Translations under genes and position numbers: made by a program
In this document: positions 45,461-54,195 of the stretch, one piece after another
Position numbering within the stretch: the first letter of the stretch is position 1
Layout: each line of letters opens with the position of its first letter
The notes under the pieces: model-generated
The model's input: the letters and a program-made list of their open reading frames with translations, nothing else
The model's database searches: none
What the model was told of the DNA's origin: nothing
NCBI RefSeq assembly: GCF_001422815.1
Contig: NZ_LMMP01000013.1
Location: 1 to 64,000, forward strand
Length of the DNA: 64,000 nucleotides
Direction: 5' to 3'
Origin: Methylobacterium sp. Leaf91
Lineage (GTDB): Bacteria > Pseudomonadota > Alphaproteobacteria > Rhizobiales > Beijerinckiaceae

Positions 45461-47119
45461 ATGATGGACCGATCCGCTCTGACCCGCCGCCAGACCATGG
45501 CAGGCGCCGCCGCACTGGCGCTGTCGGCCAGTTCCGCCCGGGCGTCGGAGCGTGCGACGGGCATGGTCTACGAGAGTGTCTCCGGCGAACGGATCGGCAT
45601 CCCGGATGTCGCCGTCTCCAACGGCCGGGACGTGGTCCTCACCGATCGTCAGGGCCGCTACGGCCTCGATGTGTCGGATGGCGACACCGTCTTTGTGGTC
45701 AAGCCGCCGGGCTTTGCCCTGCCGCGCGACGAGAACAACATCCCGCGCTTCAGCTACCTCCACCAACCGCAAGGGACGCCGCCCGAATTGCGGCTGCGCT
45801 ATCGGGGCATCGACCCGACGGGACCGCTTCCCGCCTCCATCGATTTCGCGTTGTCGCGCCAGGCGGAACCGGATGCCTTCGAGGTGATCCTGTTCACCGA
45901 TCCGCAGCCCGAGAGCCCGGTGGAACTCGGCCATGTCCGCGATACGGCGGTGACGCGCGTCCTCGGGACGAAAGCCGCCTTCGGCATGACCACGGGCGAC
46001 ATCCTGTTCGACGATCTCTCGTTCTACGGCCGCTCGAACCGCATCATGGGGCGCATCGGCATTCCCTGGTTCCATATCGGCGGCAATCACGATCTCAATT
46101 TCGAGGCGCCCGACGCACGCTACAGCCGCGAGACCTTCAAGCGGGTCTACGGAGCGCCGTACTACGCCTTCCACCGCGGCAAGGCGCTGTTCCTGATGCT
46201 GGACACCGTCCATTATCTCGGCGCCGCATCGGGGGTGGGCGATGGGGTAGGGCGCTACGAAGGGCGCATCGGCGAACGCCAGCTCGCCTTCGTGGCCAAC
46301 ATGCTGGCGCAGACGCCCAAGGATCGCCTCGTGGTCATCGCGATGCATATCCCGCTCTACACCGACCTCAACCCGGACGATCCGCGCCAGAACGTGATGG
46401 ACCGCGAGCGCCTGCTGGACCTTCTGGGCGACCGCCCGGTATTGAGCCTCGCCGGCCATACCCACACGACGGAGCATCATTATCCCCGTGCGGGCGGCGC
46501 GGGGAGCCACCATCACCACGTCCTCACCGCCGTCTCGGGCTCGTGGTGGAGCGGCCCCTCTTCCCGCACCGGCATCCCCTCGGCCGACAGCCGCGACGGA
46601 ACACCGAATGGCTTCCATGTCCTGTCGATGGACGGCGCCGGCTACACGACCCGCTACCGCCCGGCCCAGGGCGAGCCGGACGAGGGGATGCGGATCGTTC
46701 TGGAGAGCCAGTATCGCGGCGGCGCGGGCGAGGTCCTGCGCGATTACCGGCCGATGCAGACCCTGCGGTCGCCGGTGCCGCGAGAGAGCCTCTCCGCCAC
46801 CAATCTGGTGGTGAACGTCTTCGACGGCGGCCCGCGCACGCGGGTCTCCTATCGGATCGGCAGCGGCCCGGCCGTCGCGATGGTGCGGACGCGACGCCCC
46901 GATCCGTTCGTGAACGAGGTCTACCTCCGCTATCCCGAGGCGAAGAAACCCTGGGTGAAGGCGGAGCCCTCGAGCCATATCTGGGTGGCACGTCTCGACG
47001 GGGACATCCCGGCCGGCAGTCACCGCATCACCGTGGATGTCGAGGACGAGTATGGTCGTCCGCTCTCCTCCGGCCTGGTGCTGGAAGTCACCGGCGAAGT
47101 CGGGTCATCGCGCGGCTGA
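45461..47119 (+). CDS. TAT-exported calcineurin-like phosphoesterase
   Basis: A 552-aa protein with a twin-arginine signal (LTRRQTMAGAAALALSASSARA). An N-terminal beta-sandwich domain (about 35-125, VYESVSGERIGIPDVAVSNG) resembles the metallophosphatase N-terminal domain. The calcineurin-like core (about 135-390) has TDPQPES, TGDILFDDL, GNHDLNF, AMHIPLY and GHTHTTEHHY as metal ligands. A calcineurin-like C-terminal domain follows. These enzymes act in the periplasm on phosphodiesters or phosphomonoesters. The start is one of two adjacent ATGs. Confidence 0.88.
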   Translation: MMDRSALTRRQTMAGAAALALSASSARASERATGMVYESVSGERIGIPDVAVSNGRDVVLTDRQGRYGLDVSDGDTVFVVKPPGFALPRDENNIPRFSYLHQPQGTPPELRLRYRGIDPTGPLPASIDFALSRQAEPDAFEVILFTDPQPESPVELGHVRDTAVTRVLGTKAAFGMTTGDILFDDLSFYGRSNRIMGRIGIPWFHIGGNHDLNFEAPDARYSRETFKRVYGAPYYAFHRGKALFLMLDTVHYLGAASGVGDGVGRYEGRIGERQLAFVANMLAQTPKDRLVVIAMHIPLYTDLNPDDPRQNVMDRERLLDLLGDRPVLSLAGHTHTTEHHYPRAGGAGSHHHHVLTAVSGSWWSGPSSRTGIPSADSRDGTPNGFHVLSMDGAGYTTRYRPAQGEPDEGMRIVLESQYRGGAGEVLRDYRPMQTLRSPVPRESLSATNLVVNVFDGGPRTRVSYRIGSGPAVAMVRTRRPDPFVNEVYLRYPEAKKPWVKAEPSSHIWVARLDGDIPAGSHRITVDVEDEYGRPLSSGLVLEVTGEVGSSRG

Positions 47120-47127
47120 GTCGGACA

Positions 47128-47149
47128 GCCCGCCCGTTTCGGGGCGGGC
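47128..47149. terminator. Hairpin between convergent genes
   Basis: GCCCGCCC and GGGCGGGC form a perfect 8-bp stem with a 6-base loop, between the phosphoesterase and the DJ-1/PfpI gene, which are convergent. It can serve either strand. No long T run. Confidence 0.55.
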
Positions 47150-47166
47150 GGAGCGCAAGCTTGCCG

Positions 47167-47745
47167 TCAGGCGGCCAATTGGCGAGCGCCGTGGTTACCC
47201 TCTTGGATCTCCTCGACGATCTTGGCGCAGAACGCGTCGAGGTCGCCCGGATTGCGGCTGGTGACGATCCCCTTGTCGGTCACCACCGCCTCGTCGTGCC
47301 ACTGGCCGCCGGCATTGATGACGTCCGTCTTGATCGATGAGAACGAGGTCAGGTTCAGGCCCTTCACGGCACCGGCCTCGATCAACAGCCAGGGCGCGTG
47401 GCAGATGGCGGCCACGACCTTGCCGGACGTCAGAAAGGCCTTGATGACTTCCAGGGCCTTCGGCTCGAGCCTCAGCTTGTCCGGGTTGATCTGACCGCCG
47501 GGGAGGACGAGCGCTTCGAAATCGGCCGGGTCGATATCCTCGAGATCCTTGTCGACCGCAACGTTCTTGCCCCAATCGGTCTTGTCCCAGCCGCGAATGG
47601 ATTCCCGCGATTCGCGTGACTTCGGCGATGCGACGACGACGCTGGCTCCGGCCCCCCTGAGATTCTGCAGCGGAACGGTGAGCTCGGTTTCCTCGAAACC
47701 GTCTGTCGCGACGATGAGAACCTTCGACTGCTCGATGTCGGCCAT
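47167..47745 (-). CDS. DJ-1/PfpI family class I glutamine amidotransferase-like protein
   Basis: A 192-aa DJ-1/PfpI protein: KVLIVATDGFEETELTVPLQNLRGAGA, then LVLPGGQINPDKL and the nucleophile elbow AICHAPWLLIEAG (Cys in ICHAPW), with TSRNPGDLDAF near the end. Relatives act as proteases, deglycases or stress chaperones; YhbO and PfpI-type proteins protect against carbonyl stress. GCGGAGA precedes the ATG at 47745. No operon partner. Confidence 0.9.
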   Translation of the reverse strand: MADIEQSKVLIVATDGFEETELTVPLQNLRGAGASVVVASPKSRESRESIRGWDKTDWGKNVAVDKDLEDIDPADFEALVLPGGQINPDKLRLEPKALEVIKAFLTSGKVVAAICHAPWLLIEAGAVKGLNLTSFSSIKTDVINAGGQWHDEAVVTDKGIVTSRNPGDLDAFCAKIVEEIQEGNHGARQLAA

Positions 47746-47927
47746 GGCAGATCTCCGCATGTGTTCAAAGAGGTAGCGGAAGAACCGGTAGCGGCTGGGG
47801 CAGGTTCCTGGACGGGCCGAGGCGCAATGCAGCCACGGCGGCAGCACAAGGCTCGAATTCATGCTTTGCTGGAACTGGCGACGATCGGGGCGGGTTGGTC
47901 CGACAGACGACCGACTTAACGTCGGAA

Positions 47928-47961
47928 CGCGATCCACCTAGAAGCGCGATCCACCTAGAAG
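47928..47961 (+). repeat. Two tandem 17-bp repeats upstream of a small gene
   Basis: CGCGATCCACCTAGAAG occurs twice in perfect tandem (47928-47944 and 47945-47961), ending 15 bases before the ATG of the Pro/Gly-rich protein gene. The second copy is directly followed by the AAGGAGA ribosome site. It could be a duplicated regulatory site or simply a slippage product. Confidence 0.85.
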
Positions 47962-47976
47962 CGAAGGAGACGCTGA

Positions 47977-48198
47977 ATGGCCAATCCAGGCCTACCGATC
48001 CCCGAGCCGCTGCCGGGCGGAATCCCCGGTGATCTGCCACCGCCGCCGCTGCCGCCAGATGAAGGGCCGGATATCGGCCCGACCGGACCACGGACCCCGT
48101 ATCCTGTCGACGATCCCGGCGTCGACGAGCCGAAGGGACCGGGCTCCGAGCCCGATTATCTGCCGGGCGGACCGACCGACCCCGGCGTCAGGATGTGA
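47977..48198 (+). CDS. Pro/Gly-rich 73-aa hypothetical protein
   Basis: A 73-aa, acidic, disordered protein: more than half of the residues are Pro, Gly or Asp (for example PPPPLPPDEGPDIGPTGP). It has no signal peptide or fold. A strong AAGGAGA ribosome site five bases before the ATG supports expression. Family not recognised. The Pro-rich sequence suggests a flexible ligand or a cell-surface spacer, but neither can be shown. Confidence 0.65.
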   Translation: MANPGLPIPEPLPGGIPGDLPPPPLPPDEGPDIGPTGPRTPYPVDDPGVDEPKGPGSEPDYLPGGPTDPGVRM

Positions 48199-48207
48199 TC
48201 GAGGGGT

Positions 48208-48597
48208 CTAGTGATCCCCGTGTGACGCGCGCACGTCCCGGGGCGCACTGAGGATTTCAGAGAGGCTCGTCACCACGTGGCGGGCCTCTTCGTCCGTCAG
48301 GCGCAGCTGGAAGGGGGGAAGCGCCCCGGCCTGCAAGGCGACCACGGCCTGTCCCTGCTCGTCGGTGCCGACCTCAATGGCGGACGAGGTGACTTCGAGC
48401 ATGGCGATATCCTCGTCGCTCAGATCGTCCGGCAGGTCGACATCGTCCGGCTCGTCGATCGCGGTCAGCAGCTGTCCCACCGCACGCACGAGCGCACGGG
48501 CCGCCCGCGCATCCATGACGACGGCCGTGGCCTGATCGTCCTTCTGGAATGAGAGCTGGATGTTCGCGCCTTCGAGGGAAACCGAGATGCCCGCCAT
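48208..48597 (-). CDS. Hypothetical acidic protein
   Basis: A 129-aa cytoplasmic protein: MAGISVSLEGANIQLSFQKD at the start, then ATAVVMDARAARALVRAVGQLLTAIDEPDD, an acidic centre (DVDLPDDLSDEDI) and a beta/alpha end (GALPPFQLRLTDEEARHVVTSLSEIL). Good codon and composition match to neighbours. I do not recognise the domain. It is convergent with the Pro/Gly-rich gene, ten bases apart. Confidence 0.65.
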   Translation of the reverse strand: MAGISVSLEGANIQLSFQKDDQATAVVMDARAARALVRAVGQLLTAIDEPDDVDLPDDLSDEDIAMLEVTSSAIEVGTDEQGQAVVALQAGALPPFQLRLTDEEARHVVTSLSEILSAPRDVRASHGDH

Positions 48598-48910
48598 GAA
48601 CCGCCTAATTGCGTCGCCTAACTGCCTGGAACAGGTCCCATATATGCATGTCGCGGACCGAAAAACACGGGGTCCGATCGGAGTCCCATGAGAGTGCAGC
48701 GTGCCGGTGCGGCAGGCAAGATCGAGCCGGGTGCCTTGTTGCCGCCGCACAATCAGCCTACATGGAGGACAGCGGGCATCAGTGAGCCGAACGCAACGTG
48801 CATCGCACGTCTCACGACCTGCTGATCCCGTCAAATGTAAAAGAGGACCGGCGCCGGGTATCTCGAGCAGATGCACGTCTTTGGTCAACGAACGATACGA
48901 GGTTCTATTC
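48598..48910 (+). other. Leader region of the cold-shock gene
   Basis: About 310 bases between two divergent genes. A long 5' untranslated leader is normal for cold-shock genes and may lie here. I see no separate coding sequence and no clear promoter hexamers. Confidence 0.4.
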
Positions 48911-49120
48911 GTGAATACCGGCACTGTTAAGTGGTTCAACGAAACCAAAGGCTACGGCTTCATTCAGCCCGATGACGGCGGCAAGGACGTGTTCGTTCAC
49001 ATCTCCGCCGTCGAGCGCGCGGGAATGCGCAATCTCATTGAAGGTCAGAAGGTCTCCTACGAGATCCAGACCGACAAGCGCAGCGGCAAGGACTCGGCTG
49101 GTAACCTCCAGGCGGCTTGA
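48911..49120 (+). CDS. Cold-shock protein, CspA family
   Basis: A 69-aa OB-fold protein starting with [42 protein letters not shown]1 (KGYGFI) and RNP2 (VFVHIS) are both present, for binding single-stranded RNA or DNA. It should melt mRNA structure at low temperature or on entry to stationary phase. ACGAGG sits ahead of the GTG. A hairpin follows the stop codon by ten bases. Confidence 0.95.
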   Translation: MNTGTVKWFNETKGYGFIQPDDGGKDVFVHISAVERAGMRNLIEGQKVSYEIQTDKRSGKDSAGNLQAA

Positions 49121-49129
49121 CGCCCCCGG

Positions 49130-49150
49130 CGCCAGCCCTCGGGGCTGGCG
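49130..49150 (+). terminator. Hairpin after the cold-shock gene
   Basis: CGCCAGCCC and GGGCTGGCG form a 9-bp stem with a 3-base loop, nine bases past the stop. It is followed by TCACC, not a T run. It is probably a terminator or 3' stabiliser for the csp mRNA. Confidence 0.6.
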
Positions 49151-49321
49151 TCACCATCGGCGATCGAGCGCCGTGTCCGCCGCCATCCCGACGATCTCCT
49201 CTGGGGAGACGAGTTCGCTGAGGATGGCATCCCTCCCACCCTTCAAACCTCTGACTTACGGAACACGGAGCTAAGCTCGTTGTTCTGCACACCAAGAAAA
49301 TCTGAAAGATCACAAGAAAAC

Positions 49322-49552
49322 ATGTTGTTCGAATACACCCGGCGCCGCGGCGTCCGTTCGCCCATCACCGATGCAGCGACATTCAAGGTAGGAAAGCTGA
49401 AGCAGACGACGTCGCGTGATGCGCAGGACATCGATCTCAGCCACCTCATCGATACCTCATACAACTACCATTCGCCCCGTGAACTGCGCTGGCACCTCGC
49501 CGAGCGGCTCGGAGTGGCTCCCGAAGTGGTCGCGGTTCGCGAACACGCCTGA
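49322..49552 (+). CDS. 76-aa hypothetical protein
   Basis: A small basic protein: MLFEYTRRRGVRSPITDAAT, then FKVGKLKQTTSRDAQDIDLS, then HLIDTSYNYHSPRELRWHLAERLGVAPEVVAVREHA. The helical C-terminal half (SPRELRWHLAERLGVAPE) looks like a real domain. A purine-rich stretch (CACAAGAAAAC) lies just before the ATG at 49322; an upstream in-frame ATG is less likely. Not recognised. Confidence 0.55.
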   Translation: MLFEYTRRRGVRSPITDAATFKVGKLKQTTSRDAQDIDLSHLIDTSYNYHSPRELRWHLAERLGVAPEVVAVREHA

Positions 49553-49932
49553 TCGGGCTTATCCTGCGTCGAGGGCATCGTCCCCGCGCTGATGGACGTT
49601 TCGCGCCGAGTTCCTCACAGGGCTCGGCGTTTGCGTGTCTGGGCCCATCGCGCCGGCATGGGGCGGGGGAGAATCACCTTCGGTCGTCTCGACCATCGGG
49701 TGACCCGCACCTCGCCGGATGCCTGCGCTTACCAGGGTGAACGCTCGGTCGATGGCGCCACGGAGCACCGCAACGCGGCCGGATTTGCCGATCGGCCCGG
49801 AGACCCCGAAAGCCTCGCCGATGGCGGTCGAAACCCGGCTCGATTCCGGTCGATTTCACCGCCGCATCCACACGCGATCGACGCTTCGCCAGGCTGCGAA
49901 GGGAATGACGCGTCGTCGCGATGTCGAACGCT
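49553..49932. other. Intergenic region
   Basis: About 380 bases between the hypothetical gene and the 3' end of cysQ. I see no coding frame with protein-like features, no RNA gene and no repeat. Confidence 0.4.
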
Positions 49933-50760
49933 TCAGACCCGCGTCAGGGCGGCAACGACATCGTCGCGCAGGGTGTCCGACATCGCGATCAGGGCCCCGT
50001 GGACGGGATCTGGTCTATTGTAGGTCGTGCGATTTCCCCGCAGGTCGCTCACCGATCCTCCCGCCTCGCGCAGGAGCAGGTCGGCCCCGGCGAGGTCCCA
50101 GTCGCGCGCGTCGGACGAAACGAGGCCGATATCGATCGATCCCTCAGCGACCCTGGCCACCCGCAAAGCAAGGGACGGCACACGCGGGATGATCTCGAAA
50201 TCGACCGCTTTTCCGTCAACGGAGCCGCCCCGTGCAAGCTTATCGGCCATCGGTTTCGGTCCTGTCACCCGAGCACCAGCGAGCCCGGCCTGTCGCGAGA
50301 CCGACAGCGAAACGCCGTTGCACGTCGCGCCAGCACCCGCCACCGCCTCGTAGAACTTGTCGCTGACGGGAGCATGGACGAAGCCGAGAACCGGCTGCCC
50401 CTGCGAGAGCAACGCCACCGAGATCGACCAATCGGGATGGCCTGTGAGGAAGGCACGGGTGCCGTCGATGGGATCGACGATCCAGACGAGGTCGGAGCCC
50501 AGGCGAATTGGATCGTCGCTCGTTTCCTCCGAAAGCCAGGCGGCTTTTGGCAGCAAAGCACTCAGCCTGATCTTCAGGAACGTATCCACCGCCACATCGG
50601 CTTCCGTCACCGGAGAGCCACCGGCCTTCGACCATGTCCGGGCCGTCGTCTGTCCGTCCGCCCGGAAGTAGGGAAGGGCGAGGGAGGCAGCTTCGCGGAT
50701 CGCCGCCCGCAGATCAGGGACGAGGGCCTTGGCGGCTTCGATCGACATCGTGTCGGACAT
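49933..50760 (-). CDS. cysQ: 3'(2'),5'-bisphosphate nucleotidase CysQ
   Basis: A 275-aa inositol-monophosphatase-fold enzyme that removes the 3' phosphate of PAP (and PAPS), relieving inhibition in sulfur metabolism. Metal sites are seen in WLSEETSDD, VDPIDGTRAFL and DWDLAGADLLLREAGG; SPVTEADVAVD precedes them. The start ATG at 50760 gives the family length. It is not in the main cys cluster, which lies about 7 kb away. Confidence 0.9.
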   Translation of the reverse strand: MSDTMSIEAAKALVPDLRAAIREAASLALPYFRADGQTTARTWSKAGGSPVTEADVAVDTFLKIRLSALLPKAAWLSEETSDDPIRLGSDLVWIVDPIDGTRAFLTGHPDWSISVALLSQGQPVLGFVHAPVSDKFYEAVAGAGATCNGVSLSVSRQAGLAGARVTGPKPMADKLARGGSVDGKAVDFEIIPRVPSLALRVARVAEGSIDIGLVSSDARDWDLAGADLLLREAGGSVSDLRGNRTTYNRPDPVHGALIAMSDTLRDDVVAALTRV

Positions 50761-51065
50761 GCGTCTCCGAATCTTCGGGTTTTCTCGAGAAGGGATGCGA
50801 ATCGGGCCTTTCCGCGCCCTGCGGCGGGAAGAGACTGATACCGTTGTAGGGCGGGCATCCCATGCCCACAAGGATCGAGGATCCGGAGATGCACCGCGAT
50901 CCTGAGGAATGAAGCAAGGAAGTGTTGAGCATCCCAATCGCTTCCCCGCCGTCCACGATCGCTTAACTGTGGCTATTAAGGCGGTTTGAGGAGGTTAGAC
51001 GCAAATCTGCTTGTCATAAGAGACGGCCCGACAGAGGCCGATCACACCAACAGGGCGTCGGACCA
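50761..51065. other. Divergent intergenic region
   Basis: About 305 bases separate the divergent cysQ and DUF6101 genes. Promoters for both must lie here. No other feature is supportable. Confidence 0.4.
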
Positions 51066-51596
51066 ATGAACACTTTCTCAAACATGAATCCAACCGAGAC
51101 AAACGTCGGCATCGCCACCGATCACTGCCTGCAGGATGGCGTCGCGCTGAGCTCCGTGGCGTTCACTACTTCGGTTCTGCCGATCACGGGCCGCGTCGCC
51201 GGTGGTACCGTGGCCGTCGGTGTCGCCCTGGCCTTCGCATCCGAGGATTCCGATGCCTGCGACGAGGATCGCTTCGCCCTTCTGCTCGTGGACGAGACCG
51301 GCGCCACGCTGGGTCGTCTCGGACCTTATGGCGATGACGATGTGGTCGCGATCTGGCGTGATTGCTCGGCCCGGACCGGCCTGCCGCGGATGATCGTGCG
51401 GGAAGACGGCACCCTCGCAACCGTGTCGCGCCAGCTCGGCCGTGTCGCTCTCGGAACGACCCGCACCCGCCGTCGTCACGGCCTGCTCAATGGCCGCCGC
51501 CCGCGCTTCCTCGTCCGTCGTAAGACCGGCGTGCTGCCGGTGCGTCCCCTGATCTATCGCGGTGAGAGCGAGATCGTCGGAGGCGCGCTGTCCTGA
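51066..51596 (+). CDS. DUF6101 family protein
   Basis: A 176-aa protein. The N-terminal half includes a beta-rich domain (GRVAGGTVAVGVALAFASED...FALLLVDETGATLGRLGPYGDDDVVAIWRDCSARTGLPRMIVREDG). The C terminus is basic (RTRRRHGLLNGRRPRFLVRRKTG..PVRPLIYRGESEIV). This layout matches the DUF6101 family of Hyphomicrobiales, whose function is unknown; the basic tail suggests nucleic-acid or membrane contact. The ribosome site is weak. Confidence 0.78.
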   Translation: MNTFSNMNPTETNVGIATDHCLQDGVALSSVAFTTSVLPITGRVAGGTVAVGVALAFASEDSDACDEDRFALLLVDETGATLGRLGPYGDDDVVAIWRDCSARTGLPRMIVREDGTLATVSRQLGRVALGTTRTRRRHGLLNGRRPRFLVRRKTGVLPVRPLIYRGESEIVGGALS

Positions 51597-51609
51597 AGCC
51601 GGACCGGCT

Positions 51610-52566
51610 TCAGAAGAGGGCCTGCCACAGGGCATCGGCCGACAGGCCAGCGAAAAGTATCAACCCGGCATCGCGGTTTGATCGGAAGAGCAGCAATGCC
51701 CCGCGCCCGTCACCGGGTTTCAGACGGAAAACCTGCCATCCGAGATGGGTGGCAAACAAGGCAACGCCGAGAAACCCGACAGGGCCCGCACCAGCCAGTG
51801 CCGCAGCTGTGGCAATGGCGGCGGCCGAGATCGCGTAGCACAGGCCGATGGCGGGCTTCAGACCACGGCCGAACAGGCGGGCGGACGAGCGGATTCCGGC
51901 AATCTCGTCGTCCTCGATGTCTTGGACAGCATAGATCGTATCGTAGCCAACGATCCACGCAAACGCGCCGACATAGAGAGCCAAGGCCGGCGCACCGAGA
52001 CTGCCGAAGGCGGCGACCCAGCCCATCAGCGCTCCCCACGAGAAGGCGAGGCCGAGCACCGCCTGGGGCATCGACATCACCCGTTTCATGAACGGATAGA
52101 TCGCCACTGGCAGGAGCGACGCCATGCCGACCCAGATGGCGGTAGCGTTGAATTGTAGTAGCACGGCCAGACCGACCAGCGCCTGCATCACGAGGAAGAT
52201 GGCGGCGGACCGCGTCTTCACCTGCCCGGAGGGGAGGGGGCGAGAGCGCGTGCGCTCCACCTGCGCGTCGAGATCACGGTCGGCGATGTCGTTGTAGGTC
52301 GAGCCCGCCCCTCGCATGGCAATGGCGCCGATCAGGAACAGGAGCAGATGCGCCGGGTCCGGAAACGGCTTGTGACCGGCGAGCGCCGCCAGGGCGGCCG
52401 ACCACCAGCACGGCAGGAGCAGTAGCCACCAGCCGATCGGCCGGTCGATGCGGGCGAGGCGGAGATAGGGACGGAGGCCGCGCGGGGCGAGACGATCGAC
52501 CCAGTGGCCAACGACAGCATCCGCGACCTTCCCGTCTGCGCCGTCTGGCGAGGTCACGCCCGCCAT
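51610..52566 (-). CDS. ubiA: 4-hydroxybenzoate polyprenyltransferase UbiA
   Basis: A 318-aa membrane prenyltransferase, the second step of ubiquinone synthesis. The first Asp motif is GSTYNDIADRDLDAQVERTRSRPLPSG and the second is YDTIYAVQDIEDDEIAGIRSSA, each in a helix-loop typical of the UbiA family. About eight hydrophobic segments are visible. Its convergent neighbour is the DUF6101 gene, 13 bases away. Confidence 0.95.
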   Translation of the reverse strand: MAGVTSPDGADGKVADAVVGHWVDRLAPRGLRPYLRLARIDRPIGWWLLLLPCWWSAALAALAGHKPFPDPAHLLLFLIGAIAMRGAGSTYNDIADRDLDAQVERTRSRPLPSGQVKTRSAAIFLVMQALVGLAVLLQFNATAIWVGMASLLPVAIYPFMKRVMSMPQAVLGLAFSWGALMGWVAAFGSLGAPALALYVGAFAWIVGYDTIYAVQDIEDDEIAGIRSSARLFGRGLKPAIGLCYAISAAAIATAAALAGAGPVGFLGVALFATHLGWQVFRLKPGDGRGALLLFRSNRDAGLILFAGLSADALWQALF

Positions 52567-52604
52567 GGGCGGGCGTGACCGTGGACCGAAATGGCAGCCA
52601 AGGC

Positions 52605-53078
52605 CTAGAGCGCGCCCTGCGGCATCTTCAAGCTGCCCGTCAGGCCTGGCCCGCCGAGCATGCCACCACCGCTACCGCCGCCGCCGTTCTGGGCCTGCGC
52701 CCGCGCCTGGGCTTCCATCTTCGCGGCCTGGGCGGCGACGCCGCAGATCTTGGTGCGGATGCCGGCGACCTTCAGATGGTCGGCCTTGAAGCCTTCGGCG
52801 AAGGAATCGGGAATGGAGCACCATTCCTTGTTGGCGGCGATCCACTTCACGCCTTCGTTGCCGTTGGTCTGCAGCTTGCCGAACAGCGCGCAGGCTTCGG
52901 CGGGGGTCATCTTCTTCTTGGAGTTCGACGCGGCATTCGCCTTGGCCACGAGATCCTTGCGCGACTGGAGCGTCTTCTGGATCTCACCGCATTCCGCGTT
53001 CTGCGCGAAGGCGGGACCAGCGATGAGAACGGAGCCGAATGCAGCTCCGGCGACGGCCGCGATGATCTTCGATGACAT
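52605..53078 (-). CDS. Exported four-cysteine hypothetical protein
   Basis: A 157-aa protein with a signal peptide (SSKIIAAVAGAAFGSVLIAGPAFA before QNAECGE). The mature part has four cysteines in ECGEI, EACALF, EWCSIP and KICGVA. These can pair as two disulfides around a helical core (MTPAEACALFGKLQTNGNEGVKWIAANKEWC). A Gly-rich tail ends the protein. Proteins like this are common but unnamed in Methylobacteriaceae-type genomes. It sits 38 bases upstream of ubiA on the same strand. Confidence 0.75.
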   Translation of the reverse strand: MSSKIIAAVAGAAFGSVLIAGPAFAQNAECGEIQKTLQSRKDLVAKANAASNSKKKMTPAEACALFGKLQTNGNEGVKWIAANKEWCSIPDSFAEGFKADHLKVAGIRTKICGVAAQAAKMEAQARAQAQNGGGGSGGGMLGGPGLTGSLKMPQGAL

Positions 53079-53313
53079 AGTTGGATTTCCCTCTCCCCCA
53101 ATCTACACCAGTGCCTTGCCGTGGCTGCCGGAGCGATTGCCGAACCTCGTTGACGTCTCGCCATAGGAATGTGGCGTCTTTCGAGACGTAAATGGCCGGT
53201 AAGGTTTGCGTTTGGGGAAACTCGACAAAATCCAGCGCTGTTGCCCCGGCGCATCACTCGCAATCGGACGCCGGCGTTGACAGGCCTGCGAACGCGGGCG
53301 ACCACGCTGAGCC

Positions 53314-54066
53314 ATGGCAGCATACGACTTTACCGCCCCCCGCCTTTTCGTCGAATGCGACCTTGGTGAAGGCACTGTCCTTCCCCTGGAACGCGCCCAG
53401 GCGAACTACCTGCTGAACGTCCTGCGTCGTGGCCCGGACGATCCCGTCCTCGTCTTCAACGGCCGCGACGGCGAATGGCGCACCCGCATCGCTCAGAGTG
53501 GGCGCAAGAGCGCAGAACTGATCGTTGTCGAGCAGGTACGCCCTCAACCCGAACGTGCCGACCTGCATTACCTCTTCGCGCCACTGAAGACCGCCCGGCT
53601 CGACTATCTGGCGCAGAAGGCCGTGGAGATGGGAGCCGGCACCATCCGGCCGGTCTTCACCCGTTACACGCAAGGCGAGCGGATCAATCTCGATCGCCTG
53701 CGCGCCAACGCCATCGAAGCGGCCGAGCAATGCGGCATCCTGGCGATTCCCGATCTTCCCGACGCGGTCCGGCTCCCCGTAGCGCTCGCGGAACTCGCGC
53801 CCGAACGCCTCCTCGTCTTCTGCGACGAGGACGCCGCGGTGGCCGATCCTGTCGCGGCCCTGCGCGGCGCCGCCGACCCGGCGGCGCCGCCGACCCTGGC
53901 GGTTCTGATCGGGCCTGAGGGTGGGTTCTCGGCAGAGGAGAGGGAAATGATCGCTGCGCGACCCAACACAGTCGCGCTATCCCTCGGACCTCGGATACTA
54001 CGGGCGGATACGGCGGCCGTGGTGGCTCTCACCTTGGTGCAGTCTGTGCTGGGAGACACACGCTGA
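53314..54066 (+). CDS. rsmE: 16S rRNA m3U1498 methyltransferase RsmE
   Basis: A 250-aa SPOUT-fold methyltransferase acting on U1498 of 16S rRNA. An N-terminal PUA-like part (RLFVECDLGEGTVLPLERAQANYLLNVLR) precedes the knotted domain: YLFAPLKTARLDYLAQKAVEMGAG, EAAEQCGI, LIGPEGGFSAEE and LGPRILRADTAAVVAL. The gene is divergent from the exported cysteine protein and precedes gshA, as is common in alphaproteobacteria. Confidence 0.95.
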   Translation: MAAYDFTAPRLFVECDLGEGTVLPLERAQANYLLNVLRRGPDDPVLVFNGRDGEWRTRIAQSGRKSAELIVVEQVRPQPERADLHYLFAPLKTARLDYLAQKAVEMGAGTIRPVFTRYTQGERINLDRLRANAIEAAEQCGILAIPDLPDAVRLPVALAELAPERLLVFCDEDAAVADPVAALRGAADPAAPPTLAVLIGPEGGFSAEEREMIAARPNTVALSLGPRILRADTAAVVALTLVQSVLGDTR

Positions 54067-54195
54067 TGAGCCCCCCACCACGCCGCGTTGTTCATGGCTC
54101 GCGGCTGGACTAAGGAGTCGCCATCTTCAAAGGGGCTCCTCCGCTGCGGTCCGGCCTGCCTCTCACCACACACGACCTTCATCACGAGGCAGCGC

